From Cellulomonas sp. URHE0023 (lineage in GTDB: Bacteria > Actinomycetota > Actinomycetes > Actinomycetales > Cellulomonadaceae), in assembly GCF_000688475.1 (NCBI RefSeq), contig NZ_JIAN01000008.1:124001-188000 (forward strand): DNA of 64,000 nucleotides, read 5' to 3'. The notes under the pieces were generated by a model. The model ran no database searches and was not told the DNA's origin. It saw only the letters and a list, made by a program, of their open reading frames with translations. The position numbers and the translations under genes were made by a program. The stretch's first letter is position 1; each line of letters starts with the position of its first letter. Shown here one piece after another: positions 8,346 to 16,589 of the stretch.

Positions 8346-9415
8346 CTGAGCGTCCGCAGGGCCGCGACGGCAGGCTCGAGCAGCGCGTCCGCCGTGGCGA
8401 GCAGCTCGGCGACGTCGGCGGTGAGGTCGGCCTTGACCAGGGCGAGCGTCTCCTCCGCAGGTGCCGACGAGGTCCGCAGGTCCACGGTGTGCGACCAGCC
8501 GAGGTCGCGCAGCAGCGGGTCGAACTTGCGTGAGTACGCCAGCGGCACGGCGGGTGTGCCCGTGGAGAGTGCGTTGAGGCAGGCGTGCATCCGGGATCCG
8601 ACGACGACCGCGGCCGACGCCGTGACCTCGCGCACCTCGTCGAGGCTCTGCGGCAGGACCACCTCGACGTCGCCGCCGAGGTCCGCGGCCAGCTCGCGGA
8701 TCGCGGGCACGTCGTTGTCGGCGACGGGGGAGTCGATCACGTGGGCGAGGAGCGCGAGCGAGCGTCCCTCGTCGGCGAGGCCCTGGCACAGGTCACGGAC
8801 CGTTCGGCGGTAAGCCGCGTGGTCGACGTGCGGGTTGGGCGTCCAGAGCAGTCCCGAGACGTTGAGCACGACGTCCCGGGTCCCGGTGCGCACGGGCCGG
8901 GGGAGTGCGAAGACCACATCTGTCGTGCGCACGTCGACCGGATGACCGAGCGACTCGGCGAACTCGGCACTCACGTGGTCGCGAGCCATGACGACCTTGG
9001 CGGTCCGCATCGACCATCGTGCGAGTGCGCGGCCGCGGCGGCTCGAGAAGGGCCCGATCGTCTGCGGACCCATGGCCACCGGTGTCCCGGCGGACCGCGC
9101 GAGGTAGGCGAGCACGCTCTGGTTGAGCAGGCGCGAGCGTCCGTAGATGTCCGCGAACGAGTCCCCCGCGCGCATGTCCAGCACGAGGTCGAAGCCGGCG
9201 AGCCAGGTCCGCAGCGGGTCGTTCCGGGTGACTCGCGCACGCAGCAGCCGACGCGTGTCGCCGACCCGCGCGGGCAGCCCCTTCGTGCCGTAGCTCGCGA
9301 AGGACACCTCGCAGCCGGGGTAGGCACTCTCGGCGAGTGCCGCCGCACCGCGTGCGAGCGCGCGAACACCGAGGTTGGACGACTGGTCGTCTGCATAGAG
9401 CACGAGCACCCGCAC
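8342..9415 (-). CDS. Polysaccharide pyruvyl transferase family protein
   Basis: This 357-aa protein fits the CsaB/WcaK-like polysaccharide pyruvyl transferase family, which attaches pyruvate ketals to sugars or acts in related transfers. Motifs include SSNLGVRAL near the N-terminus, AMGPQTIGPF in the middle and VGSRMHACLNALSTGTPAVPLAYSRK (read in two parts) in the C-terminal donor half. The GTG at 9415 has GGAGG five bases upstream. It is the first gene of a coupled minus-strand operon with the FrhB-like protein and the flippase. The 205 bases to the divergent acyltransferase gene should hold both promoters. Confidence 0.87.
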   Translation of the reverse strand: MRVLVLYADDQSSNLGVRALARGAAALAESAYPGCEVSFASYGTKGLPARVGDTRRLLRARVTRNDPLRTWLAGFDLVLDMRAGDSFADIYGRSRLLNQSVLAYLARSAGTPVAMGPQTIGPFSSRRGRALARWSMRTAKVVMARDHVSAEFAESLGHPVDVRTTDVVFALPRPVRTGTRDVVLNVSGLLWTPNPHVDHAAYRRTVRDLCQGLADEGRSLALLAHVIDSPVADNDVPAIRELAADLGGDVEVVLPQSLDEVREVTASAAVVVGSRMHACLNALSTGTPAVPLAYSRKFDPLLRDLGWSHTVDLRTSSAPAEETLALVKADLTADVAELLATADALLEPAVAALRTLR

Positions 9416-9620
9416 GGAGCCTCCAGGTGAGTGACGGACCGGGCTCGCTCGTGGCGCAGCGCACCGGCTCCGCGGAAGTTTAGGCGGCGCGGGACCCCGT
9501 TCGGGTGGCTCTGAGCAGGAGATCACCCGAGTGCGTTCTGTCACGTTCGTCCCGGTCTGGGTTAGCGTCGGAGCCTGCCTGCGGTCTGCCCCGGGCATCC
9601 GTCGTGAGCGAGGAGTGTGT

Positions 9621-10715
9621 GTGGACGCCGATCCCGGCACTGCTGTGGGCGCTCCCACCCGCACCATCGGCCCGACGGGAGACGTCCTCGCCGACCCCTC
9701 TCCGCGGCCCGAGCCCGCGCCCGTCTCGCCGTCGCTCGCGCCGCCGCCCGCCCGCGCACGGATGGAGTGGATGGACACGCTGCGCGGCGCTGCGATCCTG
9801 CTCATGCTCACCTGGCACGCCACGTCGGTGCCCTCGCTGCTGCACGGTGAGTACGTGCCGGCGTGGCTCACGGCCACGAACAACGCGCTGCTGCCCTACC
9901 GCATGCCCTGCCTGATGTTCCTCTCCGGCCTGCTGCTCCCTCGGTCGATGAGCAAGCCGCTGGTCCACTACTACCGCGGCAAGCTCGCGCTCATCGCCTA
10001 CCCGTACGTGCTGTGGGTGATCGTCTTCTGCCTGACCATGGGTGCGGACCGCCCCTACTGGGACCCCAGGCTCTACATCGCCAAGGGGTACCTCTGGTAC
10101 CTCTTCTACATCGCGGTGTTCTACCTCGTCGCACCGCTCCTGCGCCGCGTCCCGCCGTACCTGCCGCCGCTGGTGTTCCTCGTGGCGGGAACCGTGGTGC
10201 ACTCCCAGATCCCGCACCGGATGCTCTTCTTCGCCGTGTTCTTCTTCGCGGGGTCGTGGGCCGCGCAGCGCGTGGGTGACATCCCGTCGCGGCTTCGCAA
10301 CCCGTGGCTGATCGCGGCGCTCCTGGTCCCCACCATCGGGTTCGCGATCGTCTCGGCGACGCACAAGGTCAACTACCAGCCGCTGCTGGCACCGTTCTCG
10401 TTCGCGGGGATCTGCGTCGCGATCGCCGCCGCGTCCTCTCTGAGCTCCGAGCGCACGGCGAAGCTGCGCTTCGTCGGCCGCAACTCGATCGTGTACTACT
10501 GCGTGCACTTCCCGGCGATGGTGGCTGTGCTCGCCGTGCTCGTCACGGTGGGTGCGCCCTGGTGGGTGACGATCCCCACGCTGATACTGGTCGGCGTCGG
10601 GGTCGGAACGCTCGCGGCGGTCCTGCGTGACCGCCCTCCGGTGAGGTGGCTGTTCGAGGCGCCCTTCCTGGGCAACGCCCCCAAGCCCGCCCCAGCGGCC
10701 GCCGGACGAGGGTGA
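9621..10715 (+). CDS. Acyltransferase 3 (OafA/YrhL-like) membrane O-acyltransferase
   Basis: The GTG at 9621 follows GGAG by five bases; an in-frame GTG at 9615 overlaps that site. The 364-aa product has about 48 disordered, Pro-rich N-terminal residues, then MDTLRGAAILLMLTWHATS, the family's conserved TM1 motif with the likely catalytic H66. About ten hydrophobic segments follow, including FVGRNSIVYYCVHFP near the end. Such proteins transfer acetyl or succinyl groups to surface polysaccharides. The context suggests decoration of the locus polymer. The stop codon is embedded in a GGGTGAA box that may serve the next gene. Confidence 0.88.
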   Translation: MDADPGTAVGAPTRTIGPTGDVLADPSPRPEPAPVSPSLAPPPARARMEWMDTLRGAAILLMLTWHATSVPSLLHGEYVPAWLTATNNALLPYRMPCLMFLSGLLLPRSMSKPLVHYYRGKLALIAYPYVLWVIVFCLTMGADRPYWDPRLYIAKGYLWYLFYIAVFYLVAPLLRRVPPYLPPLVFLVAGTVVHSQIPHRMLFFAVFFFAGSWAAQRVGDIPSRLRNPWLIAALLVPTIGFAIVSATHKVNYQPLLAPFSFAGICVAIAAASSLSSERTAKLRFVGRNSIVYYCVHFPAMVAVLAVLVTVGAPWWVTIPTLILVGVGVGTLAAVLRDRPPVRWLFEAPFLGNAPKPAPAAAGRG

Positions 10716-10760
10716 ACCGGGCGGAGCCGACCGCGGTCATGGTCGGCGTGGCCATACTGT
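10710..10760 (+). promoter_or_regulatory. GGGTGAA box and TACTGTC element before the 10798 gene
   Basis: GGGTGAA at 10710-10716 and TACTGT at 10755-10760 are separated by 38 bases. The same pair with the same or nearly the same spacing precedes both giant surface-protein genes. TACTGT would serve as a -10 hexamer 37 bases before the ATG at 10798. No -35 hexamer is evident, which would suit activator-dependent initiation. Confidence 0.45.
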
Positions 10761-10797
10761 CAGCCCACGTCCGTGAACCAGCTGGAGGTACCGCGAG

Positions 10798-11544
10798 ATG
10801 ACTAACGGCGAGCCCACAGGCGCCCCCGTCGACCCCGTCGACCCGGACGCCACGAGCAGCCGCAGGCGCCTCGCGCTCCTGATCGGAGGCGGCGTCCTCG
10901 CCATCGCAGGCGGGGTCCTCGTCGTCGCGATCGTGCTCGCCGCGACCCAGGGATCGGGTGAGGACACGGTCGCGCAGAGCCCGTCGGCGTCCCTCACGTC
11001 CTCGTCCGACGCCGAGCCGTCGACACCGGCACCCGAGTCGCCGACGTCGAGCGCGTCCGGACCCGCGGAACCCGCGAACCCGACCGCGGCGCCGGTCCCC
11101 ACCGCCGTGCCGTCGCCCGTGCCCGTCCCGCCGATCGACTCCCGCCCGCCCGTCGTGGTGCCGCCGGACGAGGTCGCGGTGACGGGTGACGTGCAGGTCG
11201 AGATGACCGGGTTCACGTCCGTCACGAACAAGGGCGAAGGCCCGGGCGAGATCTCCGGCCCTGGTGTCGAGGTCGCCATCTCGGTCAAGAACACCGGGAC
11301 CTCGAGCGTCGACCTCGCCGCTCTCACCGTGAACGTCTACCAGGGTGCCGAGGGCATCCCGCTGGCCACCGTCACCTCTGACCCGGGCAACCGTCCGACT
11401 CCGGCGACCGTCAAGCCGGGGGAGACCGTCAGCGGCACGTACCGGTACTCCACGACCGGTTCGGCCGACGAGGTGTATGCGGTCAGCATCGACGTCGCCC
11501 CGGACCTGCCCCCGGTGATCTACCAAGGCGTTCACCCTTCTTGA
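10798..11544 (+). CDS. Single-pass membrane protein with extracellular Ig-like domain
   Basis: I do not recognise a named family with certainty. The 248-aa product starts at ATG 10798 with GGAGGT eight bases upstream. It has a short charged cytoplasmic segment, one membrane helix (about 26-49), a Ser/Pro/Ala-rich spacer (about 50-121) and a beta-rich extracellular domain (about 125-248) containing VEVAISVKNTGTSSVDL, which resembles DUF4352 or telokin-like Ig folds. It lies between the acyltransferase and the giant surface proteins and shares their upstream box arrangement, so it may be an envelope partner of those proteins or of the polymer. Function is unknown. Confidence 0.75.
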   Translation: MTNGEPTGAPVDPVDPDATSSRRRLALLIGGGVLAIAGGVLVVAIVLAATQGSGEDTVAQSPSASLTSSSDAEPSTPAPESPTSSASGPAEPANPTAAPVPTAVPSPVPVPPIDSRPPVVVPPDEVAVTGDVQVEMTGFTSVTNKGEGPGEISGPGVEVAISVKNTGTSSVDLAALTVNVYQGAEGIPLATVTSDPGNRPTPATVKPGETVSGTYRYSTTGSADEVYAVSIDVAPDLPPVIYQGVHPS

Positions 11545-11553
11545 CGAGCGTCC

Positions 11554-11626
11554 GGGTGAATCCCCGGGCGCCCGTGGGTGAAGTCCCCGCACCCTAGGTC
11601 TGCGCTGGTCGTTTAGCGGTTAATGT
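11554..11626 (+). promoter_or_regulatory. Double GGGTGAA box and TAATGTCC element
   Basis: GGGTGAA occurs at 11554-11560 and 11576-11582, 22 bases apart (two helical turns). TAATGT follows at 11621-11626, 38 bases after the second box. An inverted copy (TTCACCC) is at 11531-11537. The TAATGT lies 63 bases before the ATG at 11684, exactly as in the paralogous gene at 16590. I infer an activator-binding region plus a -10 element. Confidence 0.5.
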
Positions 11627-11683
11627 CCGCTTTGGCCAACTATGACCAGCCGCGACCGACGCGGCCGAAGGGTGAGGGGACAC

Positions 11684-14600
11684 ATGTCCAGGACCAAGCT
11701 CATCTCCCGACGCCTCGTTGCCATCGTGGCCGCGGCGGGACTGCTCAGCATCGGGCTCGGGACGGCGGCGTCGGCTGACACGGCACCCACCGACCCGGCC
11801 GACCCGGCCTCCCCGCCGACCGCGGCCGCGGACGTGCTGCCGGCGCCCCAGATCAACGGTGTCGTCTGGTCCCAGACGGTCGTCGGCGACACGGTGTACG
11901 TCGCGGGCAAGTTCACCAACGCGCGGCCCGCGGGGTCCGCTGCGGGTGTCAACACCGTGCCCCGGTCCAACCTCCTGGCGTTCAGCATCAGCACCGGGCA
12001 GCTGCTGCCCTGGGCGCCGGTGGCCGACGGCCAGGTCCGGTCCATCACGCGCTCGCCCGACGGGTCGCGCATCTACATCACGGGTGACTTCAACCGGATC
12101 GACGGCGTCTACCACGTGCGCATCGCGGCGTTCGACACCGCGACCAACGCGATCGTCGCCGGGTTCAAGCCGACCCTGGCCTCTGCGGGTCTGGCGATCG
12201 CGGCGTCGAACACCACCGTGTACGCGGGCGGCAACTTCCTCACCGCCGCGAGCACGACGGGCGGAACGCTGGTCCCGCGCGCTCACGTCGCGGCGTTCAG
12301 CGCGGCGACGGGTGCCCTGACCCCGTTCGTCGCGGACACCAACGACGCCGTCGCGGCCCTGGCGGTCACGCCCGACGGGCAGCGGGTCGTCGTCGGTGGT
12401 CGGTTCACGAGCCTGAGCGGGAGCCCGTTCTACGGCCTCGGCTCGGTGAACCCGACGACGGGTGCCCCGGTCTCGTTCCCTGCGAACGACCAGATCCGCA
12501 ACGCGGGTGCCGAGTCGGGCATCACGAGCCTGTACGCGGACGCGACGGGGATCTACGGCACCGGCTACCACTTCGGTGGCGGTGGCAACGACGAGGGCCC
12601 GTTCCGGATCAACGCGACGACCGGTGAGCTGACCTGGGTTGCGGACTGCCACGGTGACAGCTACTCCTCGTTCCCCATCGGGGGCGTGGTCTACGTCGCA
12701 AGCCACGAGCACTACTGCGGCAACATGGGCGGCTTCCCGCAGACGGAGCCGTGGAGCGTCTACCACGCGACCGCGTTCACCAAGGTGGCCACCGGGGTGA
12801 ACACGCCGGACATCTACGGCTACCCGGACCACGACGGCGAGCCGTCCCCGACGCTGCTCAACTTCTTCCCGACCTTCTACACCGGCACGTTCACCGGGCA
12901 GGGGCAGGCGGGCTGGAGCGTCACCGGCAACAGCGACTACGTCGTGTACGGCGGTGAGTTCCCCGGCGTCAACGGGGGAGCCCAGCAGGGGCTCGTGCGG
13001 TTCGCCGTCTCGAGCAAGGCACCCAACAAGCAGGGGCCGATGCTGTCCGGCACGGGCTGGTCGCCGACCGTCACCTCGCGCGTCCAGGGTCAGGTCAGGA
13101 TCTCCTACGCGACCAACTGGGACCGGGACAACGAGACGCTCACCTACCGCCTGTACCGCGGTACGGAGAACTCGACGCCGCTGCAGGTCGTGACCATCAA
13201 GACGCCGTTCTGGAAGCCTCAGACGACGCTCTTCACGGACAAGACCGCACCCGCGGGTTCGACGCAGCAGTACCGCGTGACCGCGACCGACCCGTTCAAC
13301 AACGTGTCCAAGAGCCCCTGGGTCTCGGTGACCGTGAACTCGACGGATGCGCTCAGCCCGTACGCCACGAAGGTCCTCGACGACGGAGCGGCGTCGTACT
13401 GGCGGCTCGGTGAGACCTCGGGAGCCACTGTCGAGGACTGGGCCGGCGGTGCGACCGCCGTGGCCAGTGCAGGGGTGACCCGTGGCACGACCGGCGCGAT
13501 CGGCTCCGACACCAACAAGGCGTCGACGTTCTCGGGCAACAACGACGGCCTCGTGGCGACGCAGACCCCGATCGAGGGGCCGCAGACGTTCAGCGTCGAG
13601 GCGTGGTTCAAGACGACCACCACCGGCGGCGGCAAGATCGTCGGCTTCGGCAACGCGAACACGGGCAACAGCTCGAACTACGACCGCCACGTCTACATGG
13701 AGAACTCGGGACAGGTGACGTTCGGCGTCTACCCGGGAACCTCCCGGACCGTGACGTCGTCCCAGGCGTACAACGACGGCACCTGGCACCACGTCGTCGG
13801 GACGCTGAGCTCGACCGGCCAGAAGCTCTACATCGACGGTGCACGGGTCGCGCAGCGGACGGACACCACTTCGGCGCAGCCGTACTCGGGCTACTGGCGG
13901 ATCGGTGGCGACTCGCCATGGGGCGGCAACGCGTACTTCGCCGGCTCGATCGATGACGTCGCGGTCTACCCGACCGCACTGGACTCGGCTCAGGTCGACG
14001 CGCACTGGGTGAGCGCCGGGCACGCGACGACGCTCGTCACGCCTCCGGCCGACGCCTACGGCGCCGCGGTGTTCGGGCTCGCGCCCGACATCTACTGGCG
14101 TCTCGGCGAGGCGTCGGGCTCGACGGCCAAGGACTCCGGTCCCTCGAAGGCTGACGGCACCTACGTCAACACGGTGGGGCGCGGGGTGACCGGTGCTCTC
14201 GCGGGCGTCGCGAACAAGGCGGTGTCGTTCTCCGGCTCGTCGGACAACCTGGTCGTATCGAACGGGACGTACTCGAACCCGACGGTCTACAGCGAGGAGC
14301 TGTGGTTCAAGACGACGACCACGAACGGCGGGAAGCTGATCGGCTTCGGCAGCTCGAACAGCGGGACGTCGGGCGGCTACGACCGGCACGTGTACATGGA
14401 GAACGACGGGCGCCTCACGTTCGGCACCTGGACCGGCTTCACCAACACGATCACCACGCCCCTGTCGTACAACAACGGCGCGTGGCACCAGCTCGTCGCG
14501 ACGCAGTCCGCCGACGGCATGAAGCTGTACGTCGACGGTGTGCTGCGTGGCACCAACGCGCAGACCCAGGCGCAGGACTACACGGGCTACTGGCGGGTGG

Positions 14601-16408
14601 GTGGTGACACGACCTGGGGACCGCAGCCGTGGTTCCAGGGCTCGATCGACGAGGTCGCGATCTACTCCAGCGCGATGTCGGGTGCCGACGTGATGCAGCA
14701 CTTCCAGCTGGGCACCAACACGATCCCCAACATCGACCCGGTCGCTGCGTTCGCGATGACCGTGACCGACCTGACCGCCGACGTCGACGGCTCCACGTCG
14801 ACCGACTCCGACGGCCACGTCGAGGACTACGCGTGGTCCTTCGACGACGGGACGACGCTGACGGGTCCGACTGCGCACCACGTCTTCACCACGCCGGGTG
14901 ACCACACGGTGACCCTCACGGTGACCGACGACGACGGTGCGACGGCGACGACCACCAAGACGGCGACGTTCACGGCTCCGAACGTCGCCCCGACGGCGGC
15001 GTTCACCGTGGCGCACACCAACCTGACGGCTCAGCTCGACGCCACGGGCTCCGCGGACACGGACGGCACGATCGCGTCCTACACGTGGACCTTCGGCGAC
15101 GGGGCGACCCTGACCGGTGCGAACGCGACACCGTCGCACCTCTACACCGCGGCCGGCACCTACCCGGTGACGCTCGTGGTCACCGACAACGACGGGGCGA
15201 CCTCCTCGACGGTGACGCACGACGTCACGGTCACCCAGCCGCCGAACGTGCTGCCGACGGCGTCCTTCACCTCGTCGGTGGCGGCCAACGGTCGCACCGT
15301 GAACGTGAACGCTGGGGCGTCCGCCGACCCGGACGGCACCATCACGTCGTACGCCTGGACGTTCGGCCCGAGCGGCACCGGTACCGGCGTGACCTCGTCG
15401 TACACGTTCCCGGCGGACGGGACGTACACGATCGGTCTCACGGTCACCGACAACCGCGGTGGTACGGCGACCACGAGTGCGTCGGTCACCGTCGCGGCCC
15501 CCGTCAACACACCGCCCAACGCGGTGTTCTCGGCGGCGGTGCAGGCGGACGGTCGCACGGTCAACGTGACCGGCGCGGCGTCGAACGACCCGAACGGGTC
15601 GATCACCGGGTACGCCTGGAAGTTCGGGCCGTCCGGCACGGGCACCGGTGTGACCTCGTCGTACACGTTCCCGGCAGACGGGACGTACACGATCGAGCTG
15701 ACGGTCACCGACAACGGTGGTGCGACCGGGACGGCGAGCGCGCAGGTCACGGTGGCTGCACCGGTCGGTCCGCCGATCCTCGCGACGGACACCTTCACGC
15801 GGACCTCGGCCAGCGGGTGGGGTGCCGCCGACCTCGGTGGGACGTGGGCACTGACCGGTTCGGCGTCCCTGTTCTCCGTGCAGGCGGGCGTCGGCAGGCT
15901 GAGCGTGGCACCGGGCTCGACGCCGCGGGCACGGCTGCCGATCGTTCAGCAGGACGTCGACGTGACCACCGGTCTGACGCTCGACCACCTGTCCGACGTG
16001 GGCATCGCCCGCTCGTTCCTGGCGGTGCGCTCCACGGCGGCCACGACGGACTACTACCTGATGGTCAGGCACGCCACGACGGGTGCCGTGTCGCTGCAGC
16101 TCCAGCGCAGGATCGCTGGGGTCGAGACGACGCTCGGGACCGCCTCGGTTGCCGGGACGACCGCCACCGCGGGCCAGCGGCTGAACGTTCGTCTGCAGGC
16201 GCAGGGCGTCTCGCCGACGACCTTGCGGGCGCGGGTGTGGCTCGCGGGACAGCCGGAGCCGACCACCTGGCAGCTCACGGCCACCGACTCGGCGCCTGAG
16301 CTCCAGGTGCCCGGTGGCATCGGGATCGGCGGCTACTCGCCGGCGGCGACCGGCAACGGCCCGATCGTCTTCAGCTGGGACGACATCAGCGCTCGCGGAA
16401 TCGCCTAG
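11684..16408 (+). CDS. Giant secreted beta-propeller / LamG / PKD protein, copy A
   Basis: The 1,574-aa protein starts at ATG 11684 (GAGGGG upstream) and has a signal peptide with SRRLVAIV and a predicted cut after ASA (about residue 31). Order of domains: beta-propeller-like repeats (about 45-450; SPDGSRIYITGDF and TPDGQRVVVGGRF blades, plus DCHGDSYS and HEHYCGNMGG cysteine motifs), an Fn3-like segment (about 455-555), two LamG-type lectin domains (about 559-785 and 790-1009; YWRLGE starts, FAGSIDDVAVY ends), four PKD domains (about 1018-1360) and a C-terminal beta-sandwich (about 1365-1574). These modules bind carbohydrate or act as stalks. No LPXTG or membrane anchor is seen, so it is probably released or held by the polymer. 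It has a tandem paralogue downstream. Confidence 0.85.
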   Translation: MSRTKLISRRLVAIVAAAGLLSIGLGTAASADTAPTDPADPASPPTAAADVLPAPQINGVVWSQTVVGDTVYVAGKFTNARPAGSAAGVNTVPRSNLLAFSISTGQLLPWAPVADGQVRSITRSPDGSRIYITGDFNRIDGVYHVRIAAFDTATNAIVAGFKPTLASAGLAIAASNTTVYAGGNFLTAASTTGGTLVPRAHVAAFSAATGALTPFVADTNDAVAALAVTPDGQRVVVGGRFTSLSGSPFYGLGSVNPTTGAPVSFPANDQIRNAGAESGITSLYADATGIYGTGYHFGGGGNDEGPFRINATTGELTWVADCHGDSYSSFPIGGVVYVASHEHYCGNMGGFPQTEPWSVYHATAFTKVATGVNTPDIYGYPDHDGEPSPTLLNFFPTFYTGTFTGQGQAGWSVTGNSDYVVYGGEFPGVNGGAQQGLVRFAVSSKAPNKQGPMLSGTGWSPTVTSRVQGQVRISYATNWDRDNETLTYRLYRGTENSTPLQVVTIKTPFWKPQTTLFTDKTAPAGSTQQYRVTATDPFNNVSKSPWVSVTVNSTDALSPYATKVLDDGAASYWRLGETSGATVEDWAGGATAVASAGVTRGTTGAIGSDTNKASTFSGNNDGLVATQTPIEGPQTFSVEAWFKTTTTGGGKIVGFGNANTGNSSNYDRHVYMENSGQVTFGVYPGTSRTVTSSQAYNDGTWHHVVGTLSSTGQKLYIDGARVAQRTDTTSAQPYSGYWRIGGDSPWGGNAYFAGSIDDVAVYPTALDSAQVDAHWVSAGHATTLVTPPADAYGAAVFGLAPDIYWRLGEASGSTAKDSGPSKADGTYVNTVGRGVTGALAGVANKAVSFSGSSDNLVVSNGTYSNPTVYSEELWFKTTTTNGGKLIGFGSSNSGTSGGYDRHVYMENDGRLTFGTWTGFTNTITTPLSYNNGAWHQLVATQSADGMKLYVDGVLRGTNAQTQAQDYTGYWRVGGDTTWGPQPWFQGSIDEVAIYSSAMSGADVMQHFQLGTNTIPNIDPVAAFAMTVTDLTADVDGSTSTDSDGHVEDYAWSFDDGTTLTGPTAHHVFTTPGDHTVTLTVTDDDGATATTTKTATFTAPNVAPTAAFTVAHTNLTAQLDATGSADTDGTIASYTWTFGDGATLTGANATPSHLYTAAGTYPVTLVVTDNDGATSSTVTHDVTVTQPPNVLPTASFTSSVAANGRTVNVNAGASADPDGTITSYAWTFGPSGTGTGVTSSYTFPADGTYTIGLTVTDNRGGTATTSASVTVAAPVNTPPNAVFSAAVQADGRTVNVTGAASNDPNGSITGYAWKFGPSGTGTGVTSSYTFPADGTYTIELTVTDNGGATGTASAQVTVAAPVGPPILATDTFTRTSASGWGAADLGGTWALTGSASLFSVQAGVGRLSVAPGSTPRARLPIVQQDVDVTTGLTLDHLSDVGIARSFLAVRSTAATTDYYLMVRHATTGAVSLQLQRRIAGVETTLGTASVAGTTATAGQRLNVRLQAQGVSPTTLRARVWLAGQPEPTTWQLTATDSAPELQVPGGIGIGGYSPAATGNGPIVFSWDDISARGIA

Positions 16409-16421
16409 TCCGCACGCACGT

Positions 16422-16460
16422 CGTACGGCCCCTCGTCTCCTGAGGCCGAGGGGCCGTACG
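16422..16460 (+). terminator. Hairpin terminator after surface protein copy A
   Basis: CGTACGGCCCCTCG (16422-16435) pairs perfectly with 16447-16460 around an 11-base loop. It begins 14 bases after the stop codon. There is no T-run, as is usual in high-GC actinobacteria. Confidence 0.75.
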
Positions 16461-16480
16461 CACCACCACCGGAACCCACT

Positions 16481-16532
16481 GGGTGAACTCCGGACCCGCA
16501 CCGCCTCAGATGGACCGATATGCGACTAATGT
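16481..16532 (+). promoter_or_regulatory. GGGTGAA box and TAATGTCC element before copy B
   Basis: GGGTGAA at 16481-16487 is followed after 39 bases by TAATGT at 16527-16532, 63 bases before the ATG at 16590. Copy A has the same 63-base distance. The terminator of copy A lies just upstream, so copy B appears to be transcribed from its own promoter. Confidence 0.5.
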
Positions 16533-16589
16533 CCCGTTTTGGCTGGACGTTGACCGCCCCCCACAGCGCCGCCGGAAAGTAGGGACTCA

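Noticed and set aside
12795-12801. GGGTGAA inside copy A (and at 17701-17707 in copy B) as further regulatory boxes
   Set aside because: They lie within conserved coding sequence for GVNTPD in both paralogues, so the protein explains them.
11594-16501. A 1,635-codon open frame antisense to surface protein copy A (and long antisense frames opposite copy B)
   Set aside because: Arg/Gly/Val-rich shadow composition, no domain patterns, no ribosome site; long antisense frames are expected in high-GC coding DNA. The sense frames have clear domains.
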